Below, piece after piece: positions 1-5,730 of a DNA stretch of 6,068 nt; position 1 is the first letter of the stretch; every line of letters starts with the position of its first letter. Origin of the DNA: Chitinophagaceae bacterium (GTDB taxonomy: Bacteria; Bacteroidota; Bacteroidia; Chitinophagales; Chitinophagaceae); the NCBI GenBank assembly GCA_019747455.1, contig JAIEQT010000287.1, positions 1-6,068 on the forward strand, read 5' to 3'. The position numbers and the translations under genes are program-made. A model generated the notes under the pieces. The model was given only the letters and a program-made list of their open reading frames with translations, did no database searches and was not told the DNA's origin.

Positions 1-65
1 CCTTTGTTCTTTCTACATTTTATCCTTGCTAATTGTATTAAATTTAATGAATTGTAAACATAGGA

Positions 66-224
66 AGGGGTTTGCTGCAATTCGGGCTTCCTCTTTTGGC
101 CTATAATCTTTTGGTATTGCTAATCAACTGTAGTAATTTGGCTTTAGTCCCGCCCAAGCGATATGGCCTAGCAAACGACAGAATATATTTTCCAACGTTC
201 CCAAAGCCATTTACGTTGGGCGTA
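66..224. repeat. attC-like imperfect palindrome upstream of the first gene
   Basis: This stretch has no ORF but shows dyad symmetry. GTTTGCT at 70-76 is the exact reverse complement of AGCAAAC at 170-176, and a core containing TTTAGTCCCGCCC lies at 142-154. The right end carries AAAGCCA (203-209), five bases, then GTTGGGCGTA (215-224), of which GTTGGGC (215-221) fits the integron R' consensus GTTRRRY. The same arms recur inverted just after the next gene. No matching RYYYAAC left end could be found in bases 1-70, so the left boundary is uncertain. Bases 1-65 show only AT-rich sequence with nothing I can name. Calling it attC-like is inference from structure; it could equally be a chromosomal palindromic repeat family. 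Confidence 0.4.
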
Positions 225-237
225 ATTCATTAAATCT

Positions 238-756
238 ATGAGAGCATTATTTTTTCTATTCATTCTAATATCAAGTTTAAGCTACTCGCAAGCTACCAAA
301 GAGACAGCAACCTATACAAAGCAGGGGTTGTACAAAATCCAATTTCCAAATAACTGGCGGCTTGACACTTCAAGAATACTGGGGACGGACGTTATTCTTT
401 TCTCCCCATTAGAAAACGACTCGGATAAATTTTCAGAGAATATTAATCTTCTTATCCAAACACCGACAACATCTCAATTAACGCTTGAAGACTATAAAGA
501 AATTTCAGAAAAACAAATTGAAGCTCTTGTTTCGAAGTCAGACATTTTTGAATCCGAAATAAAAAAGTCAACAAGAGGTAATTACTACCGATCATCCTAT
601 AAACTCATACAAGGAGAAAGGAAACTAAAATCAGTATCATTAGCTTTTCTTAAACAAGGAAAAATATTTCTTTTGACATTTACTGCCGAAGAAAGTAAAT
701 ATGATGCCTACATTAAAGTCGCTCAAGAAATATTGGATTCATTTACACTAGAATAG
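238..756 (+). CDS. Small secreted protein, PsbP/DcrB-like fold suspected
   Basis: This 172-residue protein has an N-terminal signal peptide: M-R, then a hydrophobic run to about residue 14, then SYSQA with probable cleavage before Q18. The mature part of about 155 residues has no further membrane segment. The segment around residues 31-42 (GLYKIQFPNNWRLD) and the ending EILDSFTLE resemble small periplasmic PsbP/DcrB/DUF1795-type proteins, which start with a 'y.i.fP.nW' strand and finish with a helix ending in 'SF'. That is recognition from pattern and not a proven assignment. No catalytic motif is visible and function is unknown. The ATG is the first in-frame start and gives a complete signal peptide. 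It begins 14 bases after GTTGGGCGTA, and the stop is 5 bases before the inverted copy TACGCCCAAC, so the gene fills the interval between inverted repeats like a cassette. Confidence 0.85.
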   Translation: MRALFFLFILISSLSYSQATKETATYTKQGLYKIQFPNNWRLDTSRILGTDVILFSPLENDSDKFSENINLLIQTPTTSQLTLEDYKEISEKQIEALVSKSDIFESEIKKSTRGNYYRSSYKLIQGERKLKSVSLAFLKQGKIFLLTFTAEESKYDAYIKVAQEILDSFTLE

Positions 757-761
757 TTTAC

Positions 762-934
762 TACGCCCAACATTGGCTTTACAAAAGTGGGGCGACAGAA
801 TTTAGCCCTTCAGCTATAGTCCCGCATTTGGTGGGATGACCCAATTTCTGTAATTTGTCTGTACCAACGAAAAGTTACGGCTAAGCCAGCGACAGATAAT
901 CTCCCCAACCTTCGCCTGTGCTACAACGTTAGTG
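762..934. repeat. attC-like imperfect palindrome between the first two genes
   Basis: This fills most of the 218-bp gap between genes. It opens with TACGCCCAAC (762-771; GCCCAAC at 765-771 fits RYYYAAC), AT, then TGGCTTT (774-780), the inverse of the arms at 203-224. Internal pairing can be traced: AAAAGTGGGGCGA (783-795) with TCTCCCCAACCTT (900-912), imperfectly; TTAGCC (802-807) with GGCTAA (879-884), exactly. A small hairpin at 820-836 has stem TCCCGC/GTGGGA with one G-T pair and loop ATTTG. The right end has CAACGTTAGTG (GTTAGTG at 928-934), a poor match to GTTRRRY. At about 170 bp it would be at or above the long end for attC sites. Structure is seen; an integron role is inferred. Confidence 0.42.
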
Positions 935-974
935 GTCATACTTCGTTTTCACTTTGTAAGAAAAATATAAACCA

Positions 975-1472
975 ATGATAAAGTCTTTCCTCCTTCTACT
1001 CCTTTTCTTTAACGCATCCTTTGCGATTGCACAAAAAAGCACTGCTTGGTATAACCATACTTTATTGGATGTAAAGAATTTGGAAAGTAGTGTAGATTTT
1101 TACACCAAAGTCTTTCAGGTTGATACTATACCATATCCCTTTCCTCCAAGCCCTGAATACATTGTAAAATGGTTGAGAGTTGGTGAGGGTATTGAACTCC
1201 ATTTATCACAGTGGGTCAACGACACCACCAAAGTTACCAGTGTCGCTCCTTCAGTACCAGGACATTTAGGGCTTGTGCACTTAGGGTTTATGGTGATTTC
1301 TATGGATGCCTTTCTGAAGAGGCTTATGGAAGTGAGTAGCGATTATAAGTCAGGCAAATACAAGCAACCCATTATTGATAGAATGCCTTACGGAGCGAAA
1401 AGTATTGAGATTAAAGACCCTGATGGAAACGAAATACACGTTATAGAAGCAATGCCTGCAAAAAATGGGTAG
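975..1472 (+). CDS. Secreted VOC/glyoxalase-superfamily protein
   Basis: A 165-residue protein with a signal peptide (hydrophobic run from about residue 4 to 13, then ASFAIAQ, cleavage probably before Q20), so it acts outside the cytoplasm. The mature part is one vicinal-oxygen-chelate unit of two beta-alpha-beta-beta-beta modules: YNHTLLDVKNLESSVDFYTK (26-45) begins module one, GIELHLSQW (72-80) ends it, LGLVHLGFMV (98-107) begins module two, and IEIKDPDGNEIHVIE (144-158) ends it. Candidate metal ligands are H28, H76 and H102. The fourth position, usually the Glu of the DPDGN.IE motif, is H155 here. Substrate is unknown; the superfamily includes glyoxalase I, extradiol dioxygenases and resistance proteins. 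The ATG at 975 is chosen because it starts the signal peptide. The gene lies between two related palindromic intergenic repeats. Confidence 0.9.
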   Translation: MIKSFLLLLLFFNASFAIAQKSTAWYNHTLLDVKNLESSVDFYTKVFQVDTIPYPFPPSPEYIVKWLRVGEGIELHLSQWVNDTTKVTSVAPSVPGHLGLVHLGFMVISMDAFLKRLMEVSSDYKSGKYKQPIIDRMPYGAKSIEIKDPDGNEIHVIEAMPAKNG

Positions 1473-1480
1473 ATGCATCA

Positions 1481-1532
1481 CCTATACCCCCGCCTTGGCG
1501 AGACGGCCAAACTTCAGTAACTTGGCTTAAAC
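1481..1532. repeat. Third copy of the shared intergenic core, in the gap after the VOC gene
   Basis: The segment TATACCCCCGCCTTGGCG followed by AGACGGCCAAACTTCAGTAA and CTTGGCTTAAAC matches the cores at about 143-168 and 815-858. Shared positions are TA(G/C)YCCCGC, then GG or GA, GGCC or TGACC, and CAA.TTC.GTAA.TTG. CGCC/GGCG (1491-1500) can form a short stem. Clear R'' and R' ends like those around the first gene are not found: the expected complement of GTTAGTGGTC is absent after the VOC stop. The rest of this 242-bp gap (1533-1714) holds no gene I accept. It is AT-rich and must contain the promoter for the amidase operon, but no confident Bacteroidota TAnnTTTG box could be assigned. Confidence 0.4.
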
Positions 1533-1714
1533 TAATTGTCAGCTCAGCGGAAAATGTTGGCGATTGGTCCACATCAGGTTGTCATCACTTAAAGTATTAC
1601 TTTGAATCTTACCATGCTTATTACTGCTATAATCATATTGCTGATTACCTCAACAGTAAGCTGGAACTATTTAATATAACGCAGTATAATCTCGAATATA
1701 TATAATTTCTATTT

Positions 1715-3385
1715 ATGCAGCATAGAGCTACACTTGTAAAAACTTTTTTTTGTTTTTCTTTTTTCTCGGCACTAACATATTTGGGCCGCGCACAGCATGT
1801 TTCGGTAAATGAAATTATCAAAACCGAAAAAATGTATGATCTGCATTTTACTGATACACAGCGAGATTCTATGGTGAATCAGCTTAATGTAAATCTGCAG
1901 TTATATCGTTACCTACATGGTTTTAATTTACCAAATAGTGTTCCGCTTCCAAATTGGTTCGACCCTGTGTTACCAACCATGCAGTTCAATACCAAACAAC
2001 AGGCGATAAACTGGAATATTCCCACAAATGTTATAATACCTACAGATACAAATCAGTTGGCGTTTTATACTATCGCGCAGTTATCGTCGCTGCTCAGGCA
2101 TCATAAAATAACCTCGGTTCAGTTGACCCGGTTTTTTATAAATCGTTTGAAAAAATATGGCGACACTTTACATTGTGTTATCAGTCTTACAGAACAAATA
2201 GCCATGGAACAGGCTAAGCGCGCCGATGAAGCCTTTGCAAAAGGTATTTACAAAAGTCCTTTGCAGGGTATACCTTATGGAATAAAAGATCTGTTTGCCG
2301 TAAAGGGTACCCGAACCACATATGGCACGCCTCCTTATAAAGATCAGGTGATTGATGAAGATGCATTTGTTTACCAAAAACTAGAAAAGGCAGGTGCCGT
2401 ATTAATTGCCAAATTATCTATGGGAGAGCTTGCCATGGATGATATATGGTTTGGCGGACAAACCAAAAATCCCTGGAATTTGAACCAGGGCTCTAACGGG
2501 TCGTCCGCAGGCTCAGCGTCTGCAACCGTTGCAGGATTATTGCCTTTTGCAATTGGTACAGAAACCTACGGCTCTATTGTAGCTCCTTCCGCAGTATGTG
2601 GGGCAACCGGTTTACGCCCAACCTTTGGTAGCATTGCCCGAACAGGTGGAATGAATCTGGCATGGACATCCGATCGTATTGGACCCATTTGTAGAGACGC
2701 AGAAGATGCCGCTATGGTATTTGCCTATACACATGGCAGTGATTTATATGATCGTGCTTCAAGAACAATGCCTTTTAATTATACAGGCAATGTAAATATG
2801 AAAAACATAAAAATAGCATATGCCAAAAATTACATAGATACCTTACCTGCAAATAGTGCAGAGAAAGCGGTCATAAAAACCTTACAAGAGGCAGGTGTGC
2901 AAGTTACAGCTATCGATTTCCCATCTAACCTACATACGAATGATCTGTTGACTACCATCTGGGCCGCAGAATCAGCGGCAGCTTTTGACGATCTTACCAG
3001 ATCGGGCAAGGATCAGGAAATGGTACAGCAATGGCAAAGCCGCTATCCTAATCAGTTTAGGAGTGCACGGTTTATTCCGGCAGTAGAATATATTACTGTT
3101 TGCCGCTTGCGATATAGGGTTATGCAATATGCTTTTCCGATATTGAGCAAGTACGATATTATCATTGTGCCTAGCATGGCTGACGAGCCTATGGCACTTA
3201 CCTGCCTCACTGGCAATCCCTGTATCACATTACCGGCAGGTTTAGCCGCTATCAGTAGTGCTCCGCCCAGCATTACTTTTATTGGAGGAAAATTATATAG
3301 TGAAGCTACAATAGCTGCATTTGCCAAATGGTTTCAGCAGCGTACCCATTATGAAAAGCAGCACCCACCTATGTTTACAAAGTAA
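1715..3385 (+). CDS. Exported amidase-signature family hydrolase
   Basis: A 556-residue serine hydrolase of the amidase signature family, which cleaves carboxamide or related C-N bonds. A signal peptide (hydrophobic stretch about residues 10-23, then GRAQ) puts it in the periplasm or outside. Residues 30-110 form an N-terminal extension typical of secreted amidases (HFTDTQRDSM, then LPNSVPLPNWFDP). The core follows, with the Ser-cisSer-Lys triad visible: K191 in GIPYGIKDLF, cis-Ser S263 in GSNGSSAGSAS, and nucleophile S287 in GTETYGSIVAPSAVCG. The 24-residue gap between the two serines equals that in FAAH and GatA. GLRPTFGSIARTGGM (299-313) and DRIGPICRDAEDAA (320-333) are conserved landmarks, and the C-terminus ends in a typical HPPMF. 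It is not GatA: there is no gatB or gatC nearby and it is exported. Substrate unknown. It is probably the first gene of an operon, since the next gene starts 11 bp after its stop. Confidence 0.93.
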   Translation: MQHRATLVKTFFCFSFFSALTYLGRAQHVSVNEIIKTEKMYDLHFTDTQRDSMVNQLNVNLQLYRYLHGFNLPNSVPLPNWFDPVLPTMQFNTKQQAINWNIPTNVIIPTDTNQLAFYTIAQLSSLLRHHKITSVQLTRFFINRLKKYGDTLHCVISLTEQIAMEQAKRADEAFAKGIYKSPLQGIPYGIKDLFAVKGTRTTYGTPPYKDQVIDEDAFVYQKLEKAGAVLIAKLSMGELAMDDIWFGGQTKNPWNLNQGSNGSSAGSASATVAGLLPFAIGTETYGSIVAPSAVCGATGLRPTFGSIARTGGMNLAWTSDRIGPICRDAEDAAMVFAYTHGSDLYDRASRTMPFNYTGNVNMKNIKIAYAKNYIDTLPANSAEKAVIKTLQEAGVQVTAIDFPSNLHTNDLLTTIWAAESAAAFDDLTRSGKDQEMVQQWQSRYPNQFRSARFIPAVEYITVCRLRYRVMQYAFPILSKYDIIIVPSMADEPMALTCLTGNPCITLPAGLAAISSAPPSITFIGGKLYSEATIAAFAKWFQQRTHYEKQHPPMFTK

Positions 3386-3396
3386 CTGATAACTAA

Positions 3397-3909
3397 ATGC
3401 AAAATACAATGAAACAAATTTTTAATCTTTCAATAGCAATTACCGCTCTGCTCATTGTTGGCTGTAATAATAAGCCTACAACAAGTAAGAACAATTCTTC
3501 CAACCTCATCACAACAGAGTTAAGACAACTGATTGAAACTAAAAACAAGCAATTTGGTAAAGCCCATGTTCTACGCGATACAGCTTTTTTGAATAATATA
3601 TTTACTGAAACAGCTAGGATATTTGCTCCTAATGCCAACATCATAAGTGGACGTTCAGCCATTGCATCAATTAATTGGGAGTACGTTAACTTTGATATTC
3701 ACGAATTTAATTTAGAAACAACTGCTTTATACGGCAGTGGCGAGTACTTAATCAATGAGGGTAATTATAATATGCATTATGGCACAGATAGTACACTGGA
3801 AAAAGGTAAATTTATTTTTGTTTGGAAAATGATAAATGGCGATTGGAAATTAGATGCCGATATCTGGAACAGCAGTATGCCTTTAACGCCAAATAACGAA
3901 CAAAAATAA
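3397..3909 (+). CDS. NTF2-fold (DUF4440/SnoaL-like) lipoprotein
   Basis: A 170-residue protein with a lipoprotein signal: short positive N-region, hydrophobic h-region and lipobox LIVGC, giving lipidated Cys23, followed by an NNKPTTSKNNSS linker. The remaining part (about 40-165) has the layout of a DUF4440/SnoaL-like cone domain: a first helix (LRQLIETKNKQFGKAHVLRD), a 'F.et..ifaPna.ii.Gr.ai' segment (63-83), and a final KGKFIFVWKMINGDWKLDADIWNS strand pair (136-159). Such domains act as ketosteroid-isomerase-like enzymes, binding domains or toxin-immunity proteins, so the fold does not give a function. An in-frame ATG at 3409 would give MKQIF... with a shorter N-region and is an equally good start. 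It probably shares a transcript with the amidase. Confidence 0.87.
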   Translation: MQNTMKQIFNLSIAITALLIVGCNNKPTTSKNNSSNLITTELRQLIETKNKQFGKAHVLRDTAFLNNIFTETARIFAPNANIISGRSAIASINWEYVNFDIHEFNLETTALYGSGEYLINEGNYNMHYGTDSTLEKGKFIFVWKMINGDWKLDADIWNSSMPLTPNNEQK

Positions 3910-3935
3910 ATTCAATTAAAAGATAAGTAAACAAT

Positions 3936-4556
3936 ATGAGTAAAATATTTCTAGATAGTGGAATAACGCTGGATGGGTTTTTTGCAGGCGAAAACAGAGG
4001 TCCAAGCAACCCCATGGGTGGCGTTTCCGAAAAAATTCATAGGTGGATGTTTCATCAAAAAGTGTTCTGGGAACATTTAAAAATGGAAGGTGGAAAAGAA
4101 GATGGACTTGATGGAAAATATATCCGGGAAACCATTGCCAGAACAGGCGCCATTATCATGGGGAAAAGAATGTTTGAAGAAGGTGAGGTAAGTTGGCCGG
4201 AAGATTTATTTGAAGCTGATGTATATGTACTTACGCATGAAAAAAGAGAGCCATGGGTTCAAAAAGGAAAAACAACTTTTTATTTCATACATGACGGCAT
4301 AAAAAGTGCCTTAGAAAAAGCTAGATTGTCAGCCAAAGAAAAAGATATTCGCATAATTGGCGGCGCAAATACTATTCAGCAGTTTTTAAATGCCGGACTT
4401 ATAGATGAATGTTTCATTCATATAGCACCTGTTTTTTTAGGAAGCGGTATCCGATTATTTGACAGCACTGACAGGGATATATATGATATAAAAATTATAG
4501 AAGTGATATCCTCGGATCTAACAACACATATTAGATATGAATTAAAGAAAAAATGA
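3936..4556 (+). CDS. Dihydrofolate reductase family protein (RibD C-terminal type)
   Basis: A 206-residue cytoplasmic protein without signal peptide. It has the marks of the DHFR-like RibD-C family: start strand KIFLDSGITLDGFFAGENRG (3-22), TGAIIMGKRMFEEGE (70-84) where the family has 'g.ilmGR.tye', VYVLTHEKREPW (96-107), IRIIGGANTIQQFLNAGLID (138-157) forming the probable NADPH-phosphate-binding loop and following helix, and IAPVFLGSGIRLF (163-175). Most relatives are NADPH-dependent reductases of unknown substrate. They are usually distinct from true FolA and from riboflavin RibD, and nothing here indicates a riboflavin operon. The gene starts 26 bp after the lipoprotein stop and its own stop overlaps the next ATG (ATGA, 4553-4556), so translational coupling is likely. 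Confidence 0.92.
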   Translation: MSKIFLDSGITLDGFFAGENRGPSNPMGGVSEKIHRWMFHQKVFWEHLKMEGGKEDGLDGKYIRETIARTGAIIMGKRMFEEGEVSWPEDLFEADVYVLTHEKREPWVQKGKTTFYFIHDGIKSALEKARLSAKEKDIRIIGGANTIQQFLNAGLIDECFIHIAPVFLGSGIRLFDSTDRDIYDIKIIEVISSDLTTHIRYELKKK

Positions 4557-4696
4557 AAAGTCCTAGCATAAATGATATTAAAACAGGCAACGAGCTCAAG
4601 CGTTGGTATTGGCTAGAAGAAGAGTTAATTGCTTTTTCTAAATAAATTAACCCAAATGGAGTAAATATTACCAGTTGGAAACTTATCATACTTTAA
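4553..4696 (+). pseudogene. Truncated SAP-like / DUF6434-type small gene
   Basis: The ATG at 4553 overlaps the reductase stop by 4 bases and opens a 30-codon frame ending in TAA at 4643-4645. The peptide has SINDIKTGNELKRWYWLEEE (4-23) followed by LIAFSK. This closely matches my memory of the N-terminus of small SAP-like proteins linked to DUF6434, whose pattern is 'i..it.G.e.k.WYWLKeELv.fc'. In the same frame beyond the stop, GVNITSWKLII (codons at 4658-4690) resembles the family's next motif, GVNYTGSKFEI. A second stop follows at 4694-4696. The simplest reading is a decayed gene with an in-frame stop and lost C-terminus; a functional 30-residue peptide is possible. Family assignment rests on recalled patterns. 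Confidence 0.6.
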
Positions 4697-4744
4697 TAAC
4701 TAATATCTTTATTTGTGATTGCTTTACCGAAACATACCGTATAC

Positions 4745-5551
4745 ATGAAACATCCGTTCATATTATCATTAGGGCTGATACTGGCAGCTTGGGGAACACT
4801 TTCCTTTGTTCATCAAACAGCGCAATATCCTAATAAAAAAAAGGAAAAGGAATACTATCAGCTTACTATATATCGGTTCAGTAAGCAACAACAAGAAGCT
4901 ATATTGGATAACTATTTTCAAGAAGCTTTATTACCGGCACTGCATCGCCTAGGTATCAAAAATATCGGTGTTTTTAAAAATATAAATAATGATACCAGTG
5001 AACAGAAAGAAGCCTATGTTATTATCCCCGCTACATCACTCGAAAAATTATATGCCTTAAAAGAAAAACTTTCAACGGATAAAGCATATTTGCAGACCGG
5101 TAACGCTTATATAAACGCACCGGCTTCAGCCGCTCCTTATGATCGCTTAGAAACCATTTTACTAAAATCATTTAAACTAGCACCAACATTAAAAATACCC
5201 GCTTTAAAAGGTGTTCGAAAAAACCGTATATACGAACTACGGAGCTATGAGAGTGCCACCGAAAAAATATTTCAAAATAAACTACATATGTTCAACGAGG
5301 GTGATGAAATTGGTTTATTTGCCAGGCTACATTTTAATGCTATATTTTACAGTGAGGTGATTGCCGGGAATAAAATGCCTAATTTAATGTACATGACAAG
5401 CTTTGAAAATATGCAGGACAGAGATGAGCATTGGAAATTATTTTCTGCTGATCCATATTGGAAAAAATTATCATCCTTGCCCGAGTACCAGCAAAACGTT
5501 TCCCATATTGATATTCGCTTTTTAAGGCCAGTAGATTATTCCGACTACTAA
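4745..5551 (+). CDS. Exported NIPSNAP-family protein
   Basis: A 268-residue protein that starts with a signal peptide or N-terminal anchor (MKHPFILSLGLILAAWGTLS, then FVHQTAQ). Two ferredoxin-like (dimeric alpha-beta barrel) halves follow. The N-terminal half (37-125; EYYQLTIYRFSK...) is divergent. The C-terminal half (161-265) is a clear NIPSNAP domain: RIYELRSYES, then KLHMFNEGDEIGLF (179-192), FYSEVIAGNKMPNLMYMTSF (201-220), EHWKLFSADPYWKKL (228-242) and a terminal RPVDYSDY. Biochemical role is unknown; NIPSNAP proteins are small-ligand or protein-binding alpha-beta barrels. A GTG at 4715 would add ten residues (MIALPKHTVY) in front of the signal peptide; the ATG at 4745 is preferred because it places the basic residue and hydrophobic core correctly. 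A 99-bp gap separates it from the upstream remnant. Confidence 0.9.
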   Translation: MKHPFILSLGLILAAWGTLSFVHQTAQYPNKKKEKEYYQLTIYRFSKQQQEAILDNYFQEALLPALHRLGIKNIGVFKNINNDTSEQKEAYVIIPATSLEKLYALKEKLSTDKAYLQTGNAYINAPASAAPYDRLETILLKSFKLAPTLKIPALKGVRKNRIYELRSYESATEKIFQNKLHMFNEGDEIGLFARLHFNAIFYSEVIAGNKMPNLMYMTSFENMQDRDEHWKLFSADPYWKKLSSLPEYQQNVSHIDIRFLRPVDYSDY

Positions 5552-5623
5552 TATTATTTTTTCAGCCGGAATAGGGCTTCTACAGCATTTTGCGGAAAAT
5601 AATTTCGTTGAGGATTTACCGTC

Positions 5624-5652
5624 AACTGTTGTAACTTTACCTAGCAACAGTT
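5624..5652. other. Inverted repeat with hairpin potential
   Basis: AACTGTTG (5624-5631) and CAACAGTT (5645-5652) are exact reverse complements separated by 13 bases. It lies in the 179-bp gap between the NIPSNAP stop and the PAS gene start. There is no T-run directly after the right arm, so an intrinsic terminator is not well supported. The palindrome CAACTGTTG (5623-5631) on its own could be a dimeric regulator site. Its position 79 bp upstream of the PAS gene fits either a transcript end or a control region. Confidence 0.35.
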
Positions 5653-5730
5653 AGACAAGCTCCTGGTGATAACCGTTGCCTACTGTTTGCATTTTATACC
5701 TAAAATGTATAAACACCCCCTCAATAGTAA

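Noticed and set aside
203..780. Insertion-sequence reading of the inverted repeats as transposon ends
   Set aside because: The enclosed gene is a small secreted protein with no transposase features, and no target-site duplication was seen next to the arms.
1579..1604. Possible Bacteroidota promoter (TTG at 1579-1581, TACTTTG at 1598-1604) for the amidase operon
   Set aside because: The -7 box lacks one base of the TAnnTTTG spacing and the gap to TTG is shorter than usual; too weak to annotate.
1614..1679. 21-codon hydrophobic ORF in the gap before the amidase
   Set aside because: It could encode a tiny membrane peptide, but the length is within chance expectation for AT-rich sequence and it has no start context or recognisable similarity.
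2168..2377. 69-residue minus-strand ORF inside the amidase gene
   Set aside because: It lies wholly inside a strongly supported amidase coding region, spans the conserved K191 motif on the other strand, and its translation resembles no protein.
3052..3327. 91-residue minus-strand ORF inside the 3' part of the amidase gene
   Set aside because: Shadow of the amidase C-terminal region; apparent hydrophobicity comes from the antisense of Ala/Gly-rich codons.
3393..3662. 89-residue minus-strand ORF over the lipoprotein gene
   Set aside because: Antisense of a gene with a clear lipobox and NTF2-like pattern; no independent support.
3812..4015. 67-residue minus-strand ORF spanning the lipoprotein-reductase junction
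   Set aside because: Covers the end of one supported gene and the conserved start of the next; no recognisable features.
4704..4711. TATCTTTA as a -7 box for the NIPSNAP gene
   Set aside because: Seven of eight positions fit TAnnTTTG, but the nearest TTG (4675-4677) is too far upstream for the usual spacing.
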